This document shows, piece after piece, positions 1 to 5,953 of a stretch of 5,953 nt of DNA (position 1 is its first letter; every line of letters starts with the position of its first letter). Source of the stretch: Planctomycetia bacterium (lineage in GTDB: Bacteria; Planctomycetota; Phycisphaerae; Phycisphaerales; SM1A02); NCBI GenBank assembly GCA_005798965.1, contig SYIB01000015.1, positions 1 through 5,953 of the forward strand, given 5' to 3'. The position numbers were made by a program, and so were the translations under genes. A model generated the notes under the pieces. It searched no databases and was not told the origin of the DNA. It worked only from the letters and a program-made list of their open reading frames with translations.

Positions 1-7
1 CCACCGC

Positions 8-1144
8 ATGAGCCTCTTCACAGCCACCGTCCTCGCCGGAGCCATCATGACCACCACCAGCCCGCAGAAGGGACACCCCAAAGCCGCGTTCGCCGTGACC
101 GAGTGGGGTTCGGTCGATGGCAAGCCGGTGCAGCTGTGGACCCTCGACAGCGGAACCGGCATGCGCATGCGCGTGACCAACTACGGCACGATCATCACCG
201 AGCTGCATGTCCCCGATCGCACTGGCAAGCCGATGGATGTCGTGCTGGGCCGGCCGACCGTGCAGGACTACGTCGAGCGGACGCAGTACTTCGGTTGCAC
301 CGCGGGTCGCTGTGCGAACCGCATCGGCAAGGGGCAATTCACGATCGATGGCAAGCCGTTCCAGGTCACCTGCAACAACGGTCCCAATTGCCTGCACGGC
401 GGTGCGAAGGGCTTTGACAAGGTGGTGTGGGAAGGCCAGGCCAGCATGGACCAAGGCATGCCGAAGCTGGTGTTCACCTATACGAGCAAGCATGGCGAGG
501 AAGGGTTCCCCGGCACGGTGCAGGCCACGGTGACCTACACGCTGACGCCGCTCAACCAGCTGCTCGTTGACATGTCCGCGACGACCGATGCGCCGACGGT
601 CGTGAATCTGGCACATCACTCGTACTGGAATCTCGGTGGCCACGCGTCGGGATCGATCCAAGATCATGAGCTGCAGCTCATGGCTGGCAGCTACACGCCG
701 GTCGATGCGGCGCTGATCACGACCGGTGAGATCAAGCCCGTCGACGGTACGCCGCTGGACTTCCGGGTGGCCAAGCCGATCGGTCGCGACATCGGCCAGC
801 TGCCTGCCACCAAGGATGATCCGGGTGGCTTCGACCACAACTGGTGCGTGGACGGCGCAGTCGGCACCATGCGGCCGGCGGCGCTGCTGAGGAGCCCGGC
901 GAGCGGCATCAGCATGCTGGTCTCGAGCAACCAGCCCGGCATCCAGTTCTATTCGGGCAACTTCCTCGATGGCATCCCCGGCAAGGATGGCGCGACCTAC
1001 CGCAAGCACGACGGCCTGTGCCTCGAGACCCAGGCGTATCCCGACAGCATCAACAAGCAGGACAAGGCCGGATGGCCCACCGTCGTGCTTCGCCCCGGAC
1101 AGCGCTACGACCATCGCATGGTGCATCGGTTCAGTGCGGAGTGA
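8..1144 (+). CDS. galM: Aldose 1-epimerase (galactose mutarotase), GalM family
   Basis: This gene encodes a mutarotase that interconverts the alpha and beta anomers of aldohexoses such as galactose and glucose, feeding the Leloir pathway and related sugar use. Seen in the sequence: a GRCANRI motif (residues 99-106), LHGG with His130, NLAHHSYWNL with His204 as the likely catalytic acid, GGFDHNW with Asp276 and GLCLETQ with Glu340, the likely catalytic base. The SGNFLDG segment (316-322) is also typical. The core starts near residue 28 and ends close to the stop, so the 378 residues cover a whole family member plus an N-terminal extension. That extension is hydrophobic (residues 2-14) and could be part of an export signal. 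The frame is open to the left edge, so the start may lie outside. An in-frame ATG at 47 has GGAG five bases upstream and would give a 365-residue cytoplasmic enzyme. The family call is firm; the start and location are not. Confidence 0.93.
   Translation: MSLFTATVLAGAIMTTTSPQKGHPKAAFAVTEWGSVDGKPVQLWTLDSGTGMRMRVTNYGTIITELHVPDRTGKPMDVVLGRPTVQDYVERTQYFGCTAGRCANRIGKGQFTIDGKPFQVTCNNGPNCLHGGAKGFDKVVWEGQASMDQGMPKLVFTYTSKHGEEGFPGTVQATVTYTLTPLNQLLVDMSATTDAPTVVNLAHHSYWNLGGHASGSIQDHELQLMAGSYTPVDAALITTGEIKPVDGTPLDFRVAKPIGRDIGQLPATKDDPGGFDHNWCVDGAVGTMRPAALLRSPASGISMLVSSNQPGIQFYSGNFLDGIPGKDGATYRKHDGLCLETQAYPDSINKQDKAGWPTVVLRPGQRYDHRMVHRFSAE
38..41 (+). promoter_or_regulatory. Possible ribosome binding site for an internal galM start
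   Basis: GGAG lies five bases before the in-frame ATG at 47. It is the only Shine-Dalgarno-like sequence near the galM N-terminus that is visible here. It would support starting translation at residue 14 of the longer reading, which removes the hydrophobic extension. In GC-rich coding DNA a GGAG can easily occur by chance. Confidence 0.3.
665..682. repeat. 18-base perfect palindrome inside galM
   Basis: The sequence catgagctgcagctcatg reads the same on both strands with no spacer. It lies in the galM frame and encodes part of the segment DHELQLMA just after the catalytic histidine region. It could extrude as a cruciform or bind a dimeric protein, but coding constraint (alternating Glu-Leu-Gln-Leu) explains much of it. 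Confidence 0.5.
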
Positions 1145-1167
1145 TTCAAGCACACGGCTCTGGATCT

Positions 1168-1183
1168 AGCATGCAGTCATGCT
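1168..1183 (+). promoter_or_regulatory. Hairpin enclosing the hydrolase start codon
   Basis: The sequence agcatg-cagt-catgct is a perfect 6-bp inverted repeat with a 4-base loop. The ATG at 1179 is inside the right arm, so in mRNA the start codon would be paired. It fills the end of the 34-base gap after galM, and there is no Shine-Dalgarno sequence. A role in limiting translation, or in coupling it to galM translation, is inference. The stem is short and may be chance. Confidence 0.3.
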
Positions 1184-2621
1184 GCGTCCATCGCTCGTCG
1201 TCATGGTGTGCCTTGCCTTGAACATTGCGGCTCCATCGCTGGCGCAGGATGACGCGCCCGCACCGAAGGCCGCACTCGTGGACATCGAACCAGCGCTGGG
1301 GACCTACCTCGGCACGCTGCAGGCCGGGCCGACGCGGCTGCGACTGGTGTTTCGGATCGAACGTGGTCGCGGCGAGCGCGGCACCGGCACGATGGACTCG
1401 ATGGACCAAGGTGTACTGGGCCTTCCTGTCGAGTCGGTCGTGCTCCGTGCCGATCGTTCGGTCACCCTGCGCTGCGGTGCGGTGCGCGGCGAGTTCACTG
1501 GCACGCTGAACGCCGATGCCAGCGAGATCGAGGGCACCTGGACGCAGGGGGGACAGGAACTCCCGCTGCTGCTCACACGCGGCCAGCCACCGGAACTCAA
1601 GCGCCCGCAGACACCCAAGCCTCCGTACCCGTATCGCTCGACGGACGTGAAGATCGAGCAAGCCGTGGATCGCCTCACGCTGGCCGGCACACTCACGATG
1701 CCGGAGTCGAAGGCCCTCGCACCCGCCGTGATCCTGATCACGGGTTCAGGGCCACAGGATCGTGACGAGTCGCTCATGGGGCACAAGCCATTCCTGGTGA
1801 TCGCTGATGCGCTGACCCGCGCGGGCGTGGCCGTGCTTCGGCTTGATGACCGTGGCGTGGGTGGCTCGACTGGATCGCTCGACACGGCGACGACGGTCGA
1901 TCTCGCGCGCGATACCGCCGTGGCCGTCGATTGGCTTGCACGGCAGCCAGGGATCGATGCCAAGCGCATCGGCCTCGTCGGTCACAGCGAAGGTGGACTG
2001 ATCGCCCCGATGGTTGCGACCACTCGCGACGATGTCGCGTTCATGGTGCTCTTGGCCGGGCCCGCGCAGAAGGGCGATGCACTCCTGGTTGAGCAGACTG
2101 GCTTGCTTGCCGCCGCGGGAGGCGCCGATGCGGCCGTCGTCGATGCCCTGCGTCGCGCGCTGGCAGACTTGATCGAACAGTCCAACGATCCCGCCGCGCC
2201 GGCTGATGAACTGCAGGGGAAGCTGCGCGGTGCACTGCTCGCGAAGGCATCGGAGCTGCCGCCCGGCCTCTACGAGATCCTGGATCCCTATCCGGTGATG
2301 CTGGTGAGCCCGTGGATGCGCGCCTTCCTGGCCTACGACCCGGTGCCCACGCTCGAGAAGGTGCGCTGCCCCACGCTCGCCCTCTTCGGTGAACGCGATC
2401 TGCAGGTGCCGGCCGCGTCGAACGAACCGCTGGCGCAGGCTGCGCTCGCGAAGACTGGGCTGGGTGACCGCGCCACCATCCGCGTGGTGCCCGGCGTGAA
2501 CCATCTCTTCCAGCCGTGCACGACCGGTGGCATCGCCGAGTACATGCAGATCGAGACCACCATCGATCCCGCCACGCTCAAGGCGATGGTGGAGTGGATC
2601 GTGTCGACCACAACGCGCTGA
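1179..2621 (+). CDS. Exported alpha/beta hydrolase (S33-like) with N-terminal beta domain
   Basis: This gene encodes a probable secreted or periplasmic serine hydrolase of the alpha/beta-hydrolase fold, close to those annotated as serine aminopeptidase S33 or dienelactone-hydrolase-like. Residues 1-22 form a signal peptide with a likely cut after SLA22. Residues 40-135 are a beta-rich domain opening with GTYLGT and ending in LLLTR. The catalytic fold starts near 155: oxyanion-region ITGSGPQDRDE (187-197), DDRGVGGS (223-230), nucleophile Ser270 in GHSEGG, an alpha-helical cap (about 300-390), acid Asp407 in FGERD and His442 in GVNH. The triad is complete. An in-frame TAG at 1167 rules out an upstream start, and Met9 would remove the arginine of the signal peptide, so ATG 1179 is preferred although no Shine-Dalgarno is visible. 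The gene follows galM by 34 bases and may be cotranscribed with it. The substrate (ester or peptide) cannot be told from sequence. Confidence 0.9.
   Translation: MLRPSLVVMVCLALNIAAPSLAQDDAPAPKAALVDIEPALGTYLGTLQAGPTRLRLVFRIERGRGERGTGTMDSMDQGVLGLPVESVVLRADRSVTLRCGAVRGEFTGTLNADASEIEGTWTQGGQELPLLLTRGQPPELKRPQTPKPPYPYRSTDVKIEQAVDRLTLAGTLTMPESKALAPAVILITGSGPQDRDESLMGHKPFLVIADALTRAGVAVLRLDDRGVGGSTGSLDTATTVDLARDTAVAVDWLARQPGIDAKRIGLVGHSEGGLIAPMVATTRDDVAFMVLLAGPAQKGDALLVEQTGLLAAAGGADAAVVDALRRALADLIEQSNDPAAPADELQGKLRGALLAKASELPPGLYEILDPYPVMLVSPWMRAFLAYDPVPTLEKVRCPTLALFGERDLQVPAASNEPLAQAALAKTGLGDRATIRVVPGVNHLFQPCTTGGIAEYMQIETTIDPATLKAMVEWIVSTTTR
1296..1583 (+). other. N-terminal beta domain of the hydrolase
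   Basis: Residues 40-135 of the hydrolase form a separate, strand-rich domain between the signal peptide and the catalytic fold. It opens with GTYLGT, has alternating hydrophobic strands (LRLVFRI), a TMDSMDQG turn, then GEFTGTL, EIEGTWTQGG and a closing LLLTR. Similar N-terminal domains of about 100 residues precede S33-like hydrolases in many Bacteroidota and Planctomycetota. Its function is not known to me; a role in substrate or surface binding is possible. It resembles the domain inserted in the convergent protease gene. Confidence 0.6.
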
Positions 2622-2641
2622 TCGCGCGCTCAGCGATCGGC
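2617..2641. terminator. Hairpin at the convergent gene junction, possible bidirectional terminator
   Basis: Bases 2617-2625 pair with 2633-2641 in a 9-bp stem (one G-T wobble) around a 7-base loop. The hairpin covers the last codon and stop of the hydrolase, the 8-base gap and the stop and last codons of the protease. Its place between two converging genes suits a shared terminator. Neither side has a T-tract, so it is not a classical intrinsic terminator; it may merely help 3' end formation. Confidence 0.35.
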
Positions 2642-5600
2642 CTTCGGCAGGCCCATGCCCCGGCGATCGGGTCCCTTGGGCTGCGGCACCGGCTTCGAGG
2701 CGCCTGATTCGAGTTCCTTCAGCAGGACCTCAACGGCCTTCTCGAGTTGGGGGTCGCCGCCGTCCTTCATCTTGGCCGGGTCATCGAGCACTTCGATGTC
2801 GGGATCGACACCGTGGCCTTCGACGCCCCACGTGCCGTCGACTTCGTAGAAGCCGAACGTCGGTGCGCTGATGCTGCCGCCATCGATGAATGACGGGTTG
2901 CCGCTGATGCCGACGAGGCCGCCCCAGGTTCGTGTGCCGATCGTGGGCCCGAGCTTGTTGGCCTTGAAGAGCCACGGGAACATGTCGCCGCCCGAGCCGG
3001 CGAGGCCGTTGATGAGCATGGCCTTGGGGCCGCGGTGGCCATCGGGCGGCCACGCTCCGTCACGCGCGTCGCGACGCGCCCAATAGTTGGTGATCGGGCG
3101 GTCGAGCAGCTCGATGAAGCGGGTCGGGATCTGGCCGCCGCCGTTCCAGCGCTCATCGATGAGCAGCGCGGGCTTCATGCGCTGCCCGTAGAACCCGCGC
3201 ACGAGCTCGGTCTGGCCATCGACGCCGGTGTTGGGCACGTAGATGTAGCCGATGCGTCCACCTGAGAGTTCTTCCACGCGCTTGCGCTTGGACTCGACCC
3301 ATGCGCGGTAGCGCAGGCCTGATTCGCTGCCCATCGGCATGACCACGACGTTCTTGGCGCTCTCGTCCATGACAGGCTTCTTCGACACGGTCAGTACGGT
3401 CGACTTGCCAGCGAGGCCGACGAAGGGTGCCCAGGGATCCTTGCCGGTGTCGACGTTGACGCCGTTGACCGCAAGCAGGTAGTCGCCTTCGGCCATGCCG
3501 AGGCCCTGCATCGTCAGCGGACTGCGTGCTTCGCTGTCGAAGGGGCCACCGCTGGGGAAGCGCTCGAGCTTCCACGCCTTGGCAGGGGAACCGTCCTCAA
3601 GCGTCGCTGCGGCGAAGTCCACACCGAGCATGCCGACCGACCGGCTCGGTGTCTCCTCGACGTCGCCGGGGCCGCGCAAGTACGCGTGGCCGACGTTGAG
3701 CTCGCTGATCATCTCGCTGATGAGGTAGTTCAGGTCCTCGCGCGTGACGACCGAGGGGAGCATGGCGGCATAGCGGCCGTGCATGGCCTTCCAGTCCACG
3801 CCGTGCATGCCCTCGTCGTAGAACCAGTCGCGCATGATCCGGTAGCAGTCGGCAAGGATCTGGCGATGCTCGTCGCGTGGATCGACCGTGACCAGCATTG
3901 GGCTCGACACGATCGGCTTGGGCGTGGCGCCGGCGGAGGCGGCAGCGATGGAGGCTCCGCCGCGGCCACCCATGAGGAGCTTCTTCCCATCGGCTGAGAC
4001 ATCGAAGCGCATGCCGGTGGGTCCGGCCTTCTCGGTGGGCTTCGCATCGTTCAGGTCCAGCAGCTTGACGGCACCGTCGCGGCCGAACATGAGTTCGTTG
4101 CGGTCGTTGAAGCCGAGCGATCCGAAGGAGCCCTTGGGCACGGGCAGCTCGATGGCACGCGCCTCGAAGCCGGCGAGATCGATCTCGACGCGCTTGGGTT
4201 CGGGCTTGCGGTCCTTGCGTCCGCCGTCGGCCTGGCCTTCGCGCTTGGTGCGTGTGGCCGTCAACTCGAAGCTGGTTGCCGTGCCGTCCTTCGCGGTCGA
4301 CGAGGCGGTGCCGCGCAACGAGTCCCCGTCGATGGTGAGCTGGGCCTCGTAGGTCACCTCGCCCAGCATGCCACGGAGCTTCATGACTTTGGCGGCAGAG
4401 TCCCATGTGCCGGTCAGCTCGACCGTGGCATCCGCGGCGACCGAGGTCGCCTTGACGGTGTTGTCCTCGGCCACGGTGACCTCGAGCGTGAACTCGACGG
4501 CCTCGCCACCGGCGATGGTTGCCGTGCCCTTCCACGATCCGGCCGGGCCGGCAGGGGCCTTGGCATCACGGTCCTGCTTGTCCTCGTCGTTCTTGTCCTC
4601 GTCCTTGTTGTCCTCATCGGCCATCACGCTGGTTTCCGGCTGCTCGGCGCCACGACGGCGTCGGCCACCTTGCGGCGCGCCAGAGGGTCGCTCACCGTCA
4701 CCGCCCGGGGCCGCAGCGGGAGCGTCGCCACCGGCCGAGGGCTTGGCGTCCTCCTTCTGGCCTTCCTCATCGCTCTTGGGCAGCCAGGCCAGCGCCATGT
4801 CCTTCTTCAGGGGCACGGCCATGAGCACCTGCGAGGATCCGTAGATCCAAGTCGTGTCGAACTCGCTGTAGGTCGGCGCGAAGTTGCGCTGGCTGGTGTA
4901 GGCGAGCCATTGACCCTTCCGGTCGAAGACCGGGTCGCCGTCGTTGAAGTAGCCGCTCGTGACCTGCACTGGCTTGGCGCCCTCGGCGGTCGTATCGAAA
5001 AGGAAGATCACTTCCATCTCGCTGTCGTCCGCGGAGCGCGACCACGCCATCCAGCGCGAGTCGTGGCTGAACGAGACCCCGATGCTGCGTGCTTCGGGGT
5101 CCCGGTCGATGCGGCGGATCGATCCATCTTCGAGCTTCAGCAGGTCGATCGCGCCGGTCTTGTCGGTGATGACCAGATGCTTGGAATCCGGAGCCCAGAG
5201 GATGCCGGTGCGGAAGCACGCACCATCCTTGGTCACCTGTCGCGGCTCACTCTTGCCATCCACGGGCATGGTCCAGAGCTCGTACTCCCCGGTGGCGTCG
5301 CTGAAGTAGGCCAGCGTCTTGCCGTCAGGGCTCCATGATGCGCTGCGTTCGAAGATGCCGTCGGTGCGGGTGAGGTTGCGTGGCGTGCCGTTCTCTGCGG
5401 GTGCGGACCAGATGTCGCCGCGGGCGACGACGGCCACACGCTTGCCGGAGGGAGAGATGCTTGCGTCCTGGATCGTCGCGGCGGCATCGACCGTGGCCGT
5501 CCGCAGCGACTCGCGGTCACCGGGAACCTCGATGTTCACCGCGGAGGCGATGCCCGAGCCAAGGTTGAGCAGCATGATGCGGTCGCCGTGCTGGAAGACC

Positions 5601-5953
5601 ATCTCGCCGTTGCCCGCATCGTCGGGGCCCACCGCAGGCCAGCGGACGTCGTGCGTGTCGAGCGTGGTGACCTGCGCCGTCTTGCGCGTGTCGAGGTCGT
5701 AGCTCCACACATTGAGCACGTGGCCCTGCGTGGCACCGCGATCACTCAGGTAATAGACCTTGTTGCCATGCCACATCGGCAGGGTGTCGGTTCCTTCCCA
5801 GTCAGTGATCCTGCGGCTCTCGCCGGTCTTGAGGTTCATGAGCCACACATCCGTGGCCATGCCGCCGCGATAGCGCTTCCACGTGCGGTTGTCGGTCGAG
5901 TGCGGCGTGTAGGCGAGCCACTCGCCGGTGCGATCGATCGCTCCGTTGGTGCC
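2630..5953 (-). CDS. Tricorn-like S41 protease with PD40 propellers and PDZ domain, 5' end outside window
   Basis: This gene encodes a large tricorn-family serine protease that trims peptides to short products. It is partial: the frame is open to the right edge, giving 1107 residues here. The ATG at 5860 is internal, because the 31 codons before it continue the family motif WKRYRGG. Numbering from that Met: end of the first propeller to about 115; second propeller in seven PD40-type blades near 131, 172, 218, 261, 308, 578 and 616; helical segment with DWFYDEGMHGVDW (678-690); GHAY with catalytic His725; PDZ about 740-830; ERWNGGG (903-909); nucleophile Ser956 in AGSGGD; Glu1014 in VEGHGVDPD. 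Blades 5 and 6 are split by about 200 extra residues (359-556). Gly724 and Gly957 stand where, from memory, Thermoplasma tricorn has Ser745 and Asp966. Bacterial homologs are often exported, but the N-terminus is not visible here. The gene converges on the hydrolase with an 8-base gap. Confidence 0.92.
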   Translation of the reverse strand, partial: GTNGAIDRTGEWLAYTPHSTDNRTWKRYRGGMATDVWLMNLKTGESRRITDWEGTDTLPMWHGNKVYYLSDRGATQGHVLNVWSYDLDTRKTAQVTTLDTHDVRWPAVGPDDAGNGEMVFQHGDRIMLLNLGSGIASAVNIEVPGDRESLRTATVDAAATIQDASISPSGKRVAVVARGDIWSAPAENGTPRNLTRTDGIFERSASWSPDGKTLAYFSDATGEYELWTMPVDGKSEPRQVTKDGACFRTGILWAPDSKHLVITDKTGAIDLLKLEDGSIRRIDRDPEARSIGVSFSHDSRWMAWSRSADDSEMEVIFLFDTTAEGAKPVQVTSGYFNDGDPVFDRKGQWLAYTSQRNFAPTYSEFDTTWIYGSSQVLMAVPLKKDMALAWLPKSDEEGQKEDAKPSAGGDAPAAAPGGDGERPSGAPQGGRRRRGAEQPETSVMADEDNKDEDKNDEDKQDRDAKAPAGPAGSWKGTATIAGGEAVEFTLEVTVAEDNTVKATSVAADATVELTGTWDSAAKVMKLRGMLGEVTYEAQLTIDGDSLRGTASSTAKDGTATSFELTATRTKREGQADGGRKDRKPEPKRVEIDLAGFEARAIELPVPKGSFGSLGFNDRNELMFGRDGAVKLLDLNDAKPTEKAGPTGMRFDVSADGKKLLMGGRGGASIAAASAGATPKPIVSSPMLVTVDPRDEHRQILADCYRIMRDWFYDEGMHGVDWKAMHGRYAAMLPSVVTREDLNYLISEMISELNVGHAYLRGPGDVEETPSRSVGMLGVDFAAATLEDGSPAKAWKLERFPSGGPFDSEARSPLTMQGLGMAEGDYLLAVNGVNVDTGKDPWAPFVGLAGKSTVLTVSKKPVMDESAKNVVVMPMGSESGLRYRAWVESKRKRVEELSGGRIGYIYVPNTGVDGQTELVRGFYGQRMKPALLIDERWNGGGQIPTRFIELLDRPITNYWARRDARDGAWPPDGHRGPKAMLINGLAGSGGDMFPWLFKANKLGPTIGTRTWGGLVGISGNPSFIDGGSISAPTFGFYEVDGTWGVEGHGVDPDIEVLDDPAKMKDGGDPQLEKAVEVLLKELESGASKPVPQPKGPDRRGMGLPKADR
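4241..4549 (-). other. Beta domain inserted in the second propeller of the protease
   Basis: Residues 438-540 (numbered from the Met at 5860) form a compact, strand-rich domain. It starts with GSWKGT, has alternating strands (AVEFTLEVTV, ATVELTGTW, VMKLRG, VTYEAQLTI), then DSLRGT and closes with FELTATR. It is not PD40-like and does not count as a blade. After it comes a short basic linker (541-556), and the propeller resumes at VEIDLAGFEARAIELPVP, a family-typical segment. Tricorn-like proteins usually have only a charged linker here. A small ligand-binding or structural domain is inference. Confidence 0.6.
4550..4780 (-). other. Low-complexity charged linker in the protease
   Basis: Residues 361-437 have no fold-like pattern. 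They run from an acidic start (SDEEGQKED) through a Gly/Pro/Ala-rich part to an arginine cluster, GGRRRRG (398-404), and then the acidic DEDKx repeats (415-434). The segment is probably disordered and links propeller blade 5 to the inserted beta domain. Charged linkers at this point are common in bacterial tricorn-like proteins, but the separate basic and acidic blocks stand out. Confidence 0.6.
4577..4621 (-). repeat. Three 15-base tandem repeats coding DEDKx pentapeptides
   Basis: Three adjoining 15-base units (4577-4591, 4592-4606, 4607-4621) share the core ttgtcctc on the + strand. The first two differ at two bases; the third is more diverged. On the - strand they encode the acidic series around DEDNK-DEDKN-DEDKQ, followed by a degenerate fourth copy (DRDAK). 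The unit is a multiple of three, so copy-number change would keep the frame. Confidence 0.6.

Noticed and set aside
1145..1178. Possible promoter between galM and the hydrolase
   Set aside because: The 34-base gap shows no convincing -35/-10 pair; readthrough from galM is simpler.
1746..2504. A 252-codon open frame antisense to the hydrolase
   Set aside because: It has no recognisable motif and lies opposite a gene with a complete catalytic triad; long antisense frames are common at this base composition.
3597..4535. A 312-codon open frame on the - strand in another frame of the protease gene
   Set aside because: The translation is rich in Arg, His and Gly with no recognisable domain, and the overlapping frame is a clear tricorn-like protease. 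It is a shadow typical of GC-rich DNA.
4670..5338. A 222-codon open frame on the + strand opposite the protease
   Set aside because: It has no domain and no ribosome binding site. The opposite strand encodes well-formed propeller blades.
5930..5941. The 12-base palindrome gcgatcgatcgc near the right edge
   Set aside because: Short GATC/CGATCG runs are frequent throughout this window, and this one lies in protease coding sequence.
2630..5953. A possible gene fusion or frameshift in the protease, because the second propeller looked too short after the insert
   Set aside because: The five blades before the insert and two after it add up to the seven expected, and the frame is unbroken throughout.

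Overview
The window is GC-rich bacterial DNA that is almost completely coding. It holds three genes: two on the + strand (an aldose 1-epimerase and an exported alpha/beta hydrolase, 34 bases apart) and one very long gene on the - strand (a tricorn-like S41 protease), which runs off the right-hand edge. There is no RNA gene, mobile element or CRISPR array, and no gene-free stretch longer than about 35 bases. The high GC, scarce Shine-Dalgarno sequences, an 'AQDD' mature N-terminus and a giant PD40/tricorn protease with Gly/Pro/Arg-rich linkers resemble Planctomycetota (Phycisphaerae-like) or a similar free-living heterotroph. This is an impression from style, not a placement.

Layout. Bases 8-1144 (+) encode a GalM-type mutarotase with all expected catalytic residues; its frame stays open to the left edge, so the true start is uncertain. 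Bases 1179-2621 (+) encode an exported hydrolase: signal peptide, a small beta-rich domain, then an alpha/beta-hydrolase fold with a complete Ser-Asp-His triad. Bases 2630-5953 (-) encode a tricorn-family protease of at least 1107 residues, with the C-terminal part of a first propeller, a seven-bladed second propeller, a helical segment, a PDZ domain and an S41 catalytic core. Its stop codon lies 8 bases from that of the hydrolase, and a hairpin spans the junction.

How they fit together. GalM interconverts sugar anomers. The hydrolase and the tricorn-like protein look like degradative enzymes acting outside the cytoplasm or on peptide products. No obvious pathway links the three, and their co-location may only reflect general nutrient scavenging.

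The most unusual point is the architecture of the protease. Between blades 5 and 6 of its second propeller it carries about 200 extra residues: a Gly/Pro-rich and Arg-rich stretch, an acidic DEDKx repeat, and then a compact beta domain of about 100 residues. That inserted domain resembles the N-terminal domain of the neighbouring hydrolase. I see no clear new multi-gene system here.
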